Shown in pieces: positions 50,688 to 63,192 of a DNA stretch of 64,000 bases; within the stretch, counting starts at the first letter, position 1, and each line of letters starts with the position of its first letter. The notes below the pieces were generated by a model. It was not told the origin of the DNA and ran no database searches. It saw only the letters and a list, made by a program, of their open reading frames with translations. The DNA comes from Ancylostoma caninum (taxonomy: Eukaryota > Nematoda > Chromadorea > Rhabditida > Ancylostomatidae). Both the position numbers and the translations under genes were made by a program. Where the stretch lies: assembly GCA_037903475.1 (NCBI GenBank), contig JBAJFG010000073.1:124001-188000 (forward strand), written 5' to 3'.

Positions 50688-50835
50688 GCCCGGATGCATC
50701 ATTGAGGTTACCAGGGGCAATAGTCTCGGCCTACCAAAATTTACCTTTTTCCTGGCACCCACCAGCATTTAAACCCTGTTACTACCTGTATCCATTGGTA
50801 TGAAATTACCCATCCTTCCAATGATGCATCCGGGC
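50688..50835. repeat. Inverted repeat with 16-bp perfect ends
   Basis: GCCCGGATGCATCATT at the left end pairs exactly with AATGATGCATCCGGGC at the right end. A related motif (CCTGGATGCATCATTGAAGT) occurs at about 13246 in amdhd-1 intron 7, so the sequence is dispersed. Confidence 0.75.
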
Positions 50836-52044
50836 CCTTGATTTCAGAAATTCACGATCATTTTCCAGAGTTTATTGAAATTAGTTCCTTTGCATACCTT
50901 TTCCATCAACTTTCACGAGTTTTTTTTCTTGGGTTGAACTCCGTGTGTTCGACTCCAATCGATCTTATGCACCATGAATTGTATCCTTCTGCTGGAGAAT
51001 TCCGCGTTGCTTTCTCAGCGAATTTCTTTCTCGAGAAATGTGTTCGTTGCTATAGCTACTAATGGTAGGTTTTATAAAAAAAACCCTATTCTGGAATTGT
51101 AATGTCTTATTTCATGGGTTTGTATCTGTACAAGACATAAAGATCATGTGCATTATGGAGTAGAGTACTGCAGGAACAGAGCAGATGAGCGGAAATGCTG
51201 CACTGTCCCTTATATTCTCTTTATCTTCAAGGAAAAATTACTGAAGTTTGATGCCTAGTTTAGTCATATTAGTTTTGTGATCTTCTTGAAAGTAACAAAA
51301 TAAACTGACTGTTCAATTGTTTGTTTATGCGATGAGCAAGCCAAGCACGGGCGCCTTGTCCTGAAATGATCATATACTAGCAGAAATACAGCTTCAGCAT
51401 CGGAAAACAAAAAAAGTAAGAAGTGTGAGAATGAATGGGCGGACAGTCTAGGAAGAAAAATGAAGAAAGGAGGCCATTTTGGAACAAGTTGTCCTCTTCC
51501 TGTTATGAGCCATGAGTATAATATTTTTGTGCATTCAAGTATTTAGGTCTAGTCATCCCAACCTTTGCTATATTTCACTGTAAAGACTTTCTGAAAGCAC
51601 ACGAATTGGATCAGCTGAAGGGAAAAATGATAATTTCTAGGCGAACCACGAAAAAATTGGTGAAAGCTCGGTCTCAGTTTTTTAACATAACGGTTCTGTG
51701 TAAAAGAGGCCTCAGCTGCTTTTGCGGATAGGAAACAATCGACATAAATAGTTTTTGGCGGCTAAATGGAACAAAAAAACCTAAATCAATCAATCGCTTG
51801 CCGTACTGAATAGCGTAAACATTGTGCTTTTGGAATAATTAGTTGATTTAAAAAATTAGCGGTCATGTTCGATAATTAGTATTCCTCTCGGAAGCTTGCC
51901 ACGTTGAACTGCTGTGGTTTCTGTAGTGCTACCCCTTCAGAAATAGAAGTATTTGTGTTAGTACTAATACGGCCAAGTACCGAGCACTGTACTTGGTCGA
52001 GGCAAACCTCATTTCCCTCCTCTCTGCCACTTTAATTACGACGT

Positions 52045-52254
52045 GGGTGTGGGTCATGATGAGGCAAAATGGGGCGGCGCCATCCCGCCCTTCGGCGTCG
52101 ACTCGTCCCCACTCACATTCAAATTTACATGGGCAACTATGGTGAAATTGCGCGCGAATTAGTGCGAGTAGGTCCTGAAGGGCGGGGCGAGGGTTCGAAT
52201 GAACCAATCGCAGGCACATTGTCCACCCACTTTTGCCTCATCATGACCCACACC
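52045..52254. repeat. Inverted repeat with 25-bp perfect arms
   Basis: 52045-52069 and 52230-52254 are exact reverse complements (GGGTGTGGGTCATGATGAGG...). The interior has a second inverted pair around GGGCGG/CCGCCC and is GC-richer than its surroundings. Overlapping open frames on both strands follow from this symmetry. Confidence 0.88.
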
Positions 52255-52875
52255 CTTACGACGTCCCTTCACTTCGAACTGTTTACGACTGCTCTCATCA
52301 CTATGGTGGTCTAACCAGGAGCGGGAGATTGGCCACCGTTGTCCGTATATGGAATAACGGCAATGGGTGCATGTTCCAGGCACATTCTAATGTTTCCATG
52401 AAGTTTCCCATAAATTTTGATTAAACCTTCTTGTGACCACTTTTCATTTATTGTGTTTTAAATAAGACATATCAGAGATTCCTCTCCATCCGGGGTATCT
52501 GTTCCATCTACTAGCTTCGTCGATTCAGCTATCTTACGAACCCTACCATAGATTTTTTATGATTTCTATCCGTGACTTTTCCGCAGCTGTATATGATCCC
52601 AATTAAAATCACTCTTGAAATCATGTCCATTTTTCGATTTTTCCATACTAGATAGCGTCGAATTTAGAGTTGGGGATTTTTTTCTCCCAACTTCTCAATT
52701 AATTTTTGAATTTTCACGCCTTCGAGCAGTTGAGTTTTTAAATATGTTCTGGCGCCAGAGGGAATCTTTGATCATCACGCATTGAGCAAGCAAACATTGC
52801 AGGTGTTATGCCAACACCATGATTCATTTCCGCCTCGTGGTATTCCTGACCTGTGCTAACACACGAGCACAACTA

Positions 52876-52906
52876 TTAGGTGCGTGCAAAAGTTCCGGGG
52901 CAGTTG
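52876..52906 (+). repeat. Left terminal inverted repeat of the mariner element
   Basis: The 31-bp repeat is identical, as reverse complement, to 54109-54139. A TA dinucleotide at 52874-52875 is the likely target duplication. Confidence 0.93.
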
Positions 52907-53166
52907 GTGGTATTTCACCGTTCAACGTCATTTTGCTCCTTGCGTTTTCGATATCCTGCAACGGTTTTCATGTATGCTGGTAGCCTGAAACATCTGCTAC
53001 CTATACCACTTTTGGCTCAGGTCTACATCACAACGTTGCTCTGTTTCGGGTGTAAAACTAATGCTAAGAGCTGTGCAATAATTTGGGAAATTTCGCTTTA
53101 TGGAATCAAATCTAGACTATCAACAAGAGAAGGGACCCATAGCATCAATAATGCGTTTGTCGAGAG

Positions 53167-53640
53167 TATGTTCTCTAAAACGCCAGATGCTCGAAGGTTC
53201 CTAGGAATTCTGAAAGGAGATTAGAGTCTGGAAAATGCTTCACAACTTGGTCAGAGATCTGGTCATCGTAAAGGCGCCAGGAAAGAGCAGGTTGAACCAA
53301 ACCATGTGCAAATGCGCAAGTCATTACGGGGAATTTAGTCAACCATGTCTCGTCACTTGAAGAGAATCGGTAAGAAAAGGAAGGTGGGTAGACGGATTTT
53401 GCCTGAGTTGAGCGAAGAGCACCAACGTCCACACTGGCAAGTCTGCAGATATTCGATCTTCAGATTTCCTAGCAATTCGTTTCATGGAAGAATTGTTATT
53501 GTTGATAGAGAATGGGTCAGGTACGATAATAGGAGGAGGTCATCCCAAAGTCCAGGTTCCTGCCACCCACCTAAAAAATGGCCGAACCATCACTACTTTC
53601 TTCGAAAAAATTTTGACCTTTCATGGTCAGCAACGTAACT
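53167..53640 (+). pseudogene. Mariner transposase remnant
   Basis: Recognisable mariner transposase text runs from about 53167 to 53640 but crosses in-frame stops and at least one frameshift. The order fits the family: a degraded stretch ahead of VEPNHVQMRKSL, then SRHLKRIGKK, ELSEEH, and WVRYDNRRRSS. The usual D-E-K after the first catalytic Asp reads DRE here, and the DD34D C-terminal half is not readable. It cannot encode a working transposase. Confidence 0.85.
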
Positions 53641-54108
53641 CATCTGCAATGCATTTGTTTTCTCATGAATGCACAATAATCGCTCTATAGTAGTTTCTTT
53701 TCCCTAAACTAATCACGGGAAAACTCTTAAGCATGGGGCCTACACAGGCGGAAATATGTGGTCTGTTCCGGCTGTGGGATAGCGCATGCCAGTGTCAACC
53801 CTATAAATAATTGGCCATTCGTGCTCCGAAATTCTAGCCTAACCTATATTACTCCTTATACCTGCCTCTAACAGAATACCCCCATTTCAACCTTCTATTT
53901 CTTTACCTCCGCCGTAAAACTTTTAATGAACAGACCCTACTGGAAAACGACATGTGCCACTATTACAGGTGCAGACCTGTTAAATTTTTAGCTTCCGGAA
54001 AATTTTTTGCTGTGCCATATCGGCAACATTACGGAGATGCCAATGCTTTTTGTTTTGAACAAAATTGCTGACTTTGAGTCAAGTTATGGCTTTTTGGAAA
54101 ATTAGGTG

Positions 54109-54139
54109 CAACTGCCCCGGAACTTTTGCACGCACCTAA
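54109..54139 (-). repeat. Right terminal inverted repeat of the mariner element
   Basis: Exact reverse complement of 52876-52906, followed by TA at 54140-54141. Confidence 0.93.
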
Positions 54140-54141
54140 TA

Positions 54142-55575
54142 TTTTCTTTTTAGCAATTTTATGCTGTCAGTTTTCGCCTAGATTCCCGGGAAAAGCGTTA
54201 GGAATGCTGCAAGAAATTAAATGAAATCGGAGCTTCATGCATCGACTTGTTTGGAAACAAACCCGAGATCCGGTGGTCCTTCTGTAAGTCGACGATTTGC
54301 GCCGAAAATTAGCCAGAAGTTCAGTCTGGAAACCAGTGGAATTTTTGGGTTTCGACATGTTGATCGATCATTTGAGTTTTTGTCGATGATGTAGGATCAC
54401 TAGAACTCCTTCGACCAAAAATTTCGATTTCTGTTCCATTCACTAAATGCATCCTCTCTATTTCTACCTTATTATTGTTTTATTTCACTATTTTTCTCTT
54501 TCCTGCTCCATCGTTTTCAACATTATCGAGTGAAAATATAAGTGAATCAAGTACTCGTTCCTCCATGACATTTTTTTTGCAATCTCGGATGCAAGTCTCT
54601 TTCTAATATTCACAAAAAAAAATTTGGTTATATAGTACTTATTGTAGCTATTGGGATTTCATTACCGTCATTCCCACTCTCCCATGAGGCTAAATGCGAT
54701 TTCTAACAGATTCCAGCTAATTCATAGATCCCCAAACTCTGTTATGCTCACGGGTGGAAATGAGAGCATTGAATTTCCTGTTTTCAATAAATTTTAACGA
54801 AATCGATAGCAGCATTCGTGTAGATTACCCCCACAGGCTTAAGTCTGCAGCAAAGTTTTCAAGGATAAAATCCTTGTTGGCGCTGCCTCTATGGCTAACA
54901 ATTTTCTCAGTGATAACACCTAATAATTGCGCTGATTACCTTGCTCATTTGCTATGAGGTAAGCTTTTCTTGCTTATGGTGCAAATATTTCGATCTCGGA
55001 GAACCCATTGACCTTGTTTTGCATCGATATGCATGGGTTCTGCATGAGACTGCAAAAATCGTGGGTTATGCATGGGACCTGCATCGAATTACGCTATGTA
55101 TGTGTTCTGCACGGGTATGCATGAGCTTTTCATGGATTTAATCAAGGCTGACGTAGACTGTTGATAAAAAACCATATTTTGCTCGAGCACTGACGTCTTG
55201 GTTACTGCTCAATTTTTCCTGTTCATTTCTGTTCCACAGACAGGATTCAACTTGTTTGACTTGTTTCGGACGTCTATCTATCAACATTTCTCGCTTGTCG
55301 AACATGTCAGGGTTTTCTTGTTCGTGCTGAGACGTGTCAAATCAGACATACGTGCAGGGTGGTACCTACACTAAGAGAACAATTCATGGAAATTTTGCAA
55401 AAGCATTCCTGATGCTTTCACTAAACTTTATTATTTTTGCTTCCACAGGGTTGCCGCTTCCTTTTTCTCCTTGGTGTTATTCTGATGTTTTTTGTTTCTT
55501 CAGGTATAGATAATGGGTTTCATGCGGAATGGGAACGAGAAATTGAATTTTGTTTACTACAAGGGACTCCGGTGG
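54142..55575. other. Non-coding stretch
   Basis: No gene was recognised. At 55020-55140 there is a degenerate run of GGGTTCTGCATGAG/GCATGGGACCTGCAT units. Confidence 0.4.
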
Positions 55576-56006
55576 TTAAAGGCAGTGCGTCACCTCTTTT
55601 TCCTGTCTGAGCTTTTACCAGATTCTGAATCTCCTCGACACGGTGAATCCAACGGTGTACCTAAATTGTTGCAAAAAGGTCTTTGAACCCTATTTTTAAA
55701 CGTTTTTTTTTCGGGACGAGGTTTGTACCGGTTTGTCGAGCCGAGTGGACGCGTGAAGCCGGTGATCTCTTCGATCGGACACGTCTAGACGTGTTGGCCA
55801 ACGCTGCAGACGTGGCGGGCAGCCAGCACATTCACGGAAAGCTTCCCCCAGGTGGTCCGTGAACTGCACTTTCGAACAATCCGAAAACGGGGTTTTCGTC
55901 ATTTTTATGAGCTTTGACGTACATCTCTTGGAATTAGCGTGACGACGAGGTCTAGAGTCTGCTGGTGTTTTCAGCTCACGGAACGAGGTGACATACTGCC
56001 TTTAAA
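55576..56006. repeat. MITE-like element, family 3 copy a
   Basis: The ends TTAAAGGCAGTGCGTCACCT and AGGTGACATACTGCCTTTAA are inverted. The same terminal consensus bounds 61444-62113. The interior is non-coding. Confidence 0.72.
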
Positions 56007-56063
56007 ACAAGCTCGCACGCGTCTCATCACCCGTTTGAATAGGTGTGATGAGAAAGAGAATTA

Positions 56064-56726
56064 GTGGAATGTGCGTATGCGCAGACAACTAGGTTGTCGA
56101 TTTCTATGTGGTGTAGAGCATATGAGCAAGTTTTGACCAATGAAGTCTTCCACGTTTATTTGTTTACCTGTTTATTTGTTTATTTATTACTGTATACATC
56201 GTGGGCAGTCACAAGTATAGATAGATTAATAATAATAATACAAAAAAACACAAACGCGTGTTTGAAGAGACATGAATTTTATGGTGGTTCCCGCAAGAAA
56301 TCAACCAGAACTCTCACGATTTTTTCAACAATTGGAGTTTACTGGGTTTTCACCGCAAAATCGAATGTTTGGCATTTTCACGGATACAGCTCATTCCTGG
56401 GCTCTTTCATGTTCTTGGTGGATAAGTTATTTTTGTTAAAAATCTCTCCTTCCAAGTATATTTCCCCTTCTTTGTTCATAGCTCTGATTGTCCATAGAAA
56501 ACATATCCTTAGTCAAAATGAGGTACCGGAAGCAGATAGCGTTCCGAAATATGGAAAATCAGAAGCGATAAAAAACAGCATGAATGGCTTGAATTACAAG
56601 GTGCAAACATTTGCGTGCCTAGAGTACTGTTTCAAGGGTGAGGCATCCATCCGGTGGTTTTTTTTGCCGGCTGAGGGATTACGACACGCACAGCTGGCCG
56701 TTCGTAATGAGGTGAAGGCCACATGA
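56064..56726 (+). CDS. Longest uninterrupted frame in the window (220 codons), unrecognised
   Basis: The frame opens after a stop and its first possible start is GTG; the first Met lies further in. The N-terminal half is hydrophobic because it crosses a TTTATTT-rich tract. The later part (VPEADSVPKYGKSEAIKNSM) is more protein-like. No domain or splice context is convincing. It may be chance or a decayed element. Confidence 0.2.
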   Translation: MECAYAQTTRLSISMWCRAYEQVLTNEVFHVYLFTCLFVYLLLYTSWAVTSIDRLIIIIQKNTNACLKRHEFYGGSRKKSTRTLTIFSTIGVYWVFTAKSNVWHFHGYSSFLGSFMFLVDKLFLLKISPSKYISPSLFIALIVHRKHILSQNEVPEADSVPKYGKSEAIKNSMNGLNYKVQTFACLEYCFKGEASIRWFFLPAEGLRHAQLAVRNEVKAT

Positions 56727-57059
56727 CCATTCGCTTTCCTCGCAATTTTTTTCTCGAAATGTTCACTGCTCGCAAGGAATGTTTAGCATTCCGGATTGGA
56801 TCAAAGATCATCGTGATACGACTTCCATGCATTTGTCTCATGTTGTTTTCGTGGGATAACGTTATTGATTGGCCGGGAGCGTGTGCGTCAGTTGGGTACT
56901 TTTTGCAGGTTTTCTGCTGCTTTCATGTAACAGGTATTAGTAGTTATTGTAATTCTAATAACAAACTGCTGCTCATGCTTCACTTTCTTGTGGTTTTGAA
57001 GACTGGAGAATCATTCTTTTCTCACTCTTTCTATGAATATTCCGCTATTTATCTGTTTT

Positions 57060-59390
57060 CTTCCTCTTAACTTTAGAAATTCCTGGAAATTTGATTGGAA
57101 ATAACTGCTCCTCCCTCTATAACTGTGATTTCGGCCCTGGACCAGTTCGCCGGGTAATCCCATAAAATTTATCGGTGTCTCGACTGCATGCATGACCTCC
57201 AGTCCCATTCCTTCTCGTCGCATCGCCGTATCGAGCGCCATCTAAGCCAGGCAGGCTTTTTTCGGCGCTGCTCATTCCGCTTTGGCCTCTAGTCATTTAA
57301 TCGGAGAGGATTGCTTCTCCGGACTTTCTAACAGTTTTTTGCTCGCTTCCGGACAGTAAATAGGTTAATCAGTTAGATGGGATTTGATTTCGGGCTTTGG
57401 TGTGATTGCGTATATTGAAGCTGCTTGAATTTCCATAATAATTGGCCTTTTAAACGATTTTTGTCATGATTCCATTAGACATTTTTTTGAAATTTCTCTT
57501 CTTTAGGCATTTTTTTTGAATTTTTTTTTCTATTGGACCTCTGCACATGAAAAATAGTCTACGTGCAGGCTTTTTCTTTTCCTTGGCTTTTCATTTTATT
57601 CAATCGGAAATGTGATTCTTACCGAAATTGTTTCTGGAGCCCGTAAATTCGGGAAAAATAGGTGTATTGAAGGCAGAGTTTCTTGCTTCTCGCTCAGACC
57701 TGCTCGCATTTTGTCGCTTCTTTGATTTTTTTTTCAGTTTCACTTGCTTCCAGCTGTTTGCTGAATAACGAGCATCCCTTTTTCAAATGTTCATTCGTCT
57801 TTGGATAGAAATGAAGATCTTCAGAATCAATTGCATGCAAAATTTAGAATGAGTTCTCCTCATTTGGTTTTTTCGTCTTTCCCAGTGTTCTGTTTTTTTT
57901 TTGTTCAGGAAAATGCTGTATCTATAATACAAGGAAGCTGGCTCTGTAAAGCGCTGATGATTCTATTCTAAAATCTCTTGTTTACTCATCAGTGAATGAA
58001 TGAGGGCCTTATCTTTGCTTGTTTGTCAAGCTTCTCTTTGCTAATAGCTGAATAACACTGCAGTATTTCTAAATGGAAATATTTACACATGTAGCTGTAA
58101 ATATGAACGCTTTGAACAGGTGTGTACATAGAGGGGGGACAGAAGTCATTGTATAACGTTTGCTCGATTACTTCTCTGCCAGAATCCTGTGCTTTGTCCT
58201 GCTCTTTTCTTCTCCGAATAGAGGAAGATTTGAAGTATTTTTGAGTTGGGGCCAGGATCGCAGGAGTCCACTCCTTTAGAATAATCGACCTTGATAGATT
58301 TCCGGAAAATGTGAGTCGTTATGACAATTTTTCCTGCAAACCGACAAAATCTTCAAGGGAAGCTTTGCTGCTTTGGAAAATTCTAAAGTGTCTGGAGCGC
58401 TCTTTTCAGTACTACATGCGCATTCTCGATGAAAATGGATTAGAAAGAAGATGAGCGGGAAAACGACGGCTCAGTTTTTTGATATGTTCGTGTATCTTGA
58501 GTAGCTCGGACATCGTTGGCCCATCAACTCTCCTTCTGTGTTTTTCGCTGATCCTGAGCTGATGCAAAAGAAACCTGCTAAGTTTGTTCAGTTAATCAAG
58601 CCCTTACAAGTAATTAATGCGTTTGAGCTAGATTTTTCCGCTTTTTAAAACCGAACGTTTCTCATTTGAAGATGGATTGATAAGAGTTAATTTCAGAGAT
58701 TGAATCTCCTTACAGTAGTCCTCAGAAAAGTATTGGAAAAAATACGAAAGACTTGTATGCATAGTTTTTGTTGCTCCCATAAAATCTTCCAGCAATCATC
58801 ACGCAAGTCGCTCTTTCCTTTTTTATTATATTACCTTCATTTCGAGAATTGCCTTTTGTTCCAGTGCCTTATCCACATTTAATAAATAATTATTCTACCA
58901 GTGAGCAGCTGTTTTCATGGAACCTTTGTGGCATTTTCTTTGTATCGTTTTCTTTCTCTTAATTTCCGTCCACAATCTCTCACTTCCTTCACCAGTTCTT
59001 CTAACGAGGCGTATTCAGGAAAAAGCAGTGTTTATTTGCTGTTGTCATCCTTTCGAACCTCTCTTATCAGTTGAATTCAACGGTTTATCGCCCGTTCCTG
59101 GTCAACTCGCGAAAAGCTCGCTCTTCTAATGGTTTTATAACACGCCTCTCCGTGATATATTGCTCTTGCTGAAATTGCTTTGTTACCACAGAAATTTCTA
59201 AATTCATGGTGGCCTTCTCGTTCTCTTCTGTTTGTTAGCCACACATTGTTGGTGGCTTCCCACATGTCTCTAATACGTAGAAAAAGTCCTCGACACATGG
59301 AATTTCGTGCATTCTTTGACGTTCTATGTGGTCTATTCTTTAACTGCCAGATGTTCCGCCATTCTTCTAGCCTGTAACTGTAGTTTCTAT
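57060..59390. other. Non-coding stretch
   Basis: T-rich sequence without recognisable exons. A GC-richer patch at about 57120-57290 has open frames in several frames on the minus strand and looks like a dispersed repeat. Confidence 0.4.
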
Positions 59391-59411
59391 AGGGCTGGCA
59401 TACTTGCAGCG

Positions 59412-59592
59412 ATGGCGATTTGGTCGCCACGCGATTTAACCCGCAAACATCACAAATGCTGCCGTGGTCATTCCACGCGCCTTCATTTTCAAAAGCAATC
59501 TGTAGACGCGCGGCCGATTTTTAAAAAATCTCACGAGGAATGGTGTGGCGAACAAATCGCTGCTCAGTCGCAGCCTGGGCATACTTCATTTT
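59412..59592 (+). CDS. Possible first exon of a plus-strand gene
   Basis: The ATG is preceded by two acceptor-like sequences (TTTCTATAG at 59344-59392 region, and ACTTGCAG), and the frame ends at a GTGAGT donor in phase 1. It reads MAIWSPRDLTRKHHKCCRGH and later FKKSHEEWCGEQIAAQSQPG. His/Cys-rich, no known domain. Confidence 0.3.
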
Positions 59593-61443
59593 GTGAGTTT
59601 TCAGCGATTTCTCTCATTTTTTATGCAGTCACGTCGCTACGTCTAGACCTTGCGACGCAACTGAATCGCTCGCTTTTCTGCTTCTTTTTCCGAGAAATTT
59701 CCTTTATTTCAATCCGTTCGTGCGGGTTTTTCACCATGACAAACTCCTTGCTCAAGAATCATTTAGAATATAGGTAGAATTTTCCGCTTATCCGAGTAGT
59801 ATCCTCTCAATTTGTTCCAAAACCCCAGTATTTCAGAATGATTTGCTTTTTTTTTCTCCATGACCGACTTTGCACACCTTCAAACTGTGAATGTTTCACC
59901 AAATTCCGAAAAATTTTACAATAAGTATGCTCACTAGGTCAAAGAGAGAATTAGAACCAGTTTGAAACGTTAAAATGGTCTTTCAAAACCAATCAAAAGC
60001 CATAATTCAAATGTAGAAAGCTTTCTACCACAGCTTACTATAGCAGTGCGAAAAGCAAGTGCGAATAAAGCTTAAATATCAGAATTTTAGTGGGATGAAC
60101 CCAGTGAAAGATTCAATGCCGTCGCCAGTAATTAAATGAAGTATGCCCTAGCACGGTCGCCGCTACTGGATCGCTCGTGCAAAACCTAGTCGCGGCAACG
60201 AAGCCGCGTCGTTTGTAGTATGCCCAAGGCTTATTATTAAGTTCCGACGAAGCCGTGGTAGCCACAAAGTGACTCACGGCTGCTTTCTTGTTCCTTTGGT
60301 TGCTAAGGAGCGAAAATCCTTCAACATTTTCTACAAACATTTTCTGTATAGGAACAAAAACATTGGCATTGCTGGCGCCGAGAATATCGCCCTTATTTCT
60401 AGAGGGAGTTTTTTCGTAGCTTACATTTAGCGCGGTTTGGTTCAAAGGCTCAGTTATTTGCCACCACTGTCTTCAATGCGCCATATATGACAAGTTTTTC
60501 GTCTTTTGTGGGGGAATGAGAAGGATTTTCTAGAGCTAGCAGTTGTTTTCTGTTCAATGGCAATTCAAGCAAGATGAAGACTAGGGGAGAATTATGCAAA
60601 ATGTTATTAGGACTCACAGAACGTTCACATTTGAGTGCATTAACCCCCATGACTTAACGAATTTACCCTGTTATTTTGCGCGAAAAGAAGATTATCGGTT
60701 TTTTTATTTCACCATTAGCGCTGGTTTTGTTGAAATCCATTTGAATGCGATACGGTAGCTGGGGTTTTCTTAGTTTCCCTGAGAAATAAGATTTGCGGAA
60801 CTTCTTGTTTACGTTGGCTTTGCAATTCTAGCAGGAGGTAATTGAGAGAATACTTACCCATTTACTACCTATCCATTTGTTTCTGTTAGTGTTCATCCTT
60901 CCTTTCAATAACATGGGATTTTTCAAGTTCTAATGATTTTCTTCATGTTCTTAGTCGTTACCAAGCCTGTTATATGAGCTCGCTCGTTTTAAATCTTATT
61001 TCAGAGGTGCTTGTGGGGGATATTTTGAGAGAACTTTTAGATACCTTTTTTTTTCGGATCTGAAACAGAGAAGCAGAAAACTACAAAGCCGAAAGCATAA
61101 CATCTAAATTGGTAGCAAATTTCTCTGAATAACCTCGGAAATTCCTCCTATCTGAATATCAGAACCTCCTTTGAACGGGCTCTGACCAACAGAGTATTTG
61201 AGTGCTTTCCCTTAGCTATTCCTCCAAAAATATATGAGGGCAGCTGTGAGACTGCTATTCCAACTTTGCATCAAAACGGTATAGGTATTTCTTGCCACAT
61301 CTTCTTTTTCTAGCTGCTTTGGGGAACCTTGGTGAGCCCTACGGGCTGCAACATCAATAACGCAATTAACGGGTTGTGGGATGTGGCCAAATACTCCGTA
61401 GGGCCCAGCTGATCCACTTGCTTTGAGTCTGGAGATGTCAGCA
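59593..61443. other. Non-coding stretch
   Basis: No exon or repeat of note was recognised; possible intron of the candidate gene at 59412. Confidence 0.4.
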
Positions 61444-62113
61444 TTTAAAGGCAGCGTCCCACCTCAAAATCGTTTTTGAAATTTCAAAGTTAAAAGAATT
61501 TCCAGGAGCTGGTTATCACAACGGTATATGTGATTCTATGCAAGACCGTTGAAAAACCCCATTTCCGAACCCCAACTTTTAAGGAGCCTTTGCGCGAAGC
61601 CGGGGGCGGAGCTAAGAAACTTTCCAAATAATTCATTCCAGAAGCGCACTGTCTGAGGAAAGTCGTATTCCTCGTAAGAGTTCCTCATCAGCTCTCTAAC
61701 AGAATGAAAACTGTCTTTCATTCATGACTAACAAAGGAGTTCACGGTACGGAAACCGTGCAATTCCACCTTCGCTCCGGAACCAGTGCGGGATTTCAAGG
61801 ATTCCGCCCAACGTACTCCCTTGCTAGCCGCAAATGGAGGGCAGTTTATACTCCGTTAGGGATTTGATGAGGAACTCTCACGAGGAATGCGAATTTCCTC
61901 AGGTGCGCTTCCTGGAGTGAATTGTTCGGAAAGTTTCTTAGCTCCGCCTCCGGCTACGGAGCTCAAAGGTTTCTCAAAAATTGGGGCTCGGAAATGGGGC
62001 TTTTTTAGTGGTCTTGCGTAGAATCACGTATACCATTGTGATCACCAGCTCTTGGAGATTCTTTTAACGTTGATATTTCAAAGACGGTCTTGAGGTGGGA
62101 CGCTGCCTTTAAA
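61444..62113. repeat. MITE-like element with arms of about 240 bp, family 3 copy b
   Basis: The ends TTTAAAGGCAGCGTCCCACC and GGTGGGACGCTGCCTTTAAA are exact inverted repeats. The two halves pair for about 240 bp with scattered mismatches around a centre of about 180 bp. No gene inside. Confidence 0.9.
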
Positions 62114-63051
62114 GGTGGCCATTCTTCACCAATCGTTTTTTTAACACTGCGGTCACCCTACTTCTGAAAGAATATGGTAGAAACTACAAGAAAAGGAGTT
62201 TCAGCCTACCTCGCCAGCTTCGCAGCCTGTCTGTTCTCGCTCGATTTCTTTTTCTATTCTCCATTTTCTCAATTGGACAGGGGAGTGGTAGAAAGTCGTA
62301 TGCCTGAAATAAGCAGGATGACATTCTGAAGAAGCCTAAAAAATTGGAAATACGTTTATCGGGTCACCCGTTCCAACAACAACTTTCTTTCGGGTCACTT
62401 GTTTCATGTCAAGATCCTGATCCCACGCATCTCCGAGTTTTTGGCTGCCTATGTATCGTATTTCGATGCCGTGTTTTTTGGGTCGTATTCTAAAACCTGG
62501 GGCTTAGAGGTTCTCTCTTGATCAAATGTTGGAACAGGCTCTTTGGAATCCTCAGAGCTTCTTCCAATGTTGCAAGATGATTTTTGCTGGTGAGGCAAAC
62601 ATCCTAGTGATTTTAGTGCTACTAACAGGGGCACAGCATTAGTTGGTCAGTGTCGGTTGGGGAGTATCCAGTCGGACTTCGAAATGGGCTACTAAGTACC
62701 TACATACTAGGGTCCTTTCAGGAAAAGCAGGTAGCACTAAAAAAAGTGGCTTAAATAAGCGTAAGTGAGACGACGACTGATGTTTCAGCAAGAAATGCGT
62801 ACCATTTAGCGAAGGCAGCCGAAATAATCTCAAATTCAAGCTAAAAGCCTCGAGAAACCGATCTCGGTACGGAACTGTTTGATCCCGCTAAAACTCGTTG
62901 AAACTTGTTATAGGACCTGTCAGATACAAGAAATTGTCATTGGAGCGTGTTTTTTCTCGAACGGGAACTTCCCCAGGAAATTTCTCTCTTTTGAAGAAGA
63001 GTTCCGATACGCTGTCAACTCCAAGAAATGCGCCTAGGTGGTGTCAACTCT

Positions 63052-63192
63052 CCCCCAAAATGGCATTTTTCGTTTTTGAGAAACCGTCTTCGTTTTTGGA
63101 AAAAGTGGTTTTTGACCATTTTTTGACCATTAATGACGGTTTTTCCAAAAACGAAGACGGTTTCTCAAAAACGAAAAATGCCACTTTGGGGG
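63052..63192. repeat. Hairpin with 53-bp arms
   Basis: 63052-63104 and 63140-63192 are reverse complements with a single mismatch and a 35-nt loop. The open frame crossing it is a by-product of the repeat. Confidence 0.92.

Larger units (their letters stand above)
52876..54139 (+). mobile_element. Degenerate mariner-family transposon with perfect 31-bp terminal inverted repeats
   Basis: The ends (52876-52906 and 54109-54139) are exact 31-bp inverted repeats beginning TTAGGTGCGTGC. TA lies outside both ends, as expected for a Tc1/mariner target duplication. The length of 1264 bp matches full-size mariner elements. Inside on the plus strand are transposase remnants: SRHLKRIGKKRK followed by LPELSEEH (from about 53345), then GRIVIVDREWVRYDNRRRSS, which corresponds to the first-Asp region of the DD34D catalytic domain. 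Frame shifts and stops break the rest, including the upstream helix-turn-helix part near 53170-53340. Confidence 0.92.

Noticed and set aside
51929..52383. Overlapping frames on both strands
   Set aside because: They follow from the inverted repeat at 52045-52254.
55513..55686. ATG-initiated 57-codon frame after a TTCTTCAG acceptor
   Set aside because: It continues straight into the MITE-like element at 55576, so the apparent frame is probably chance.
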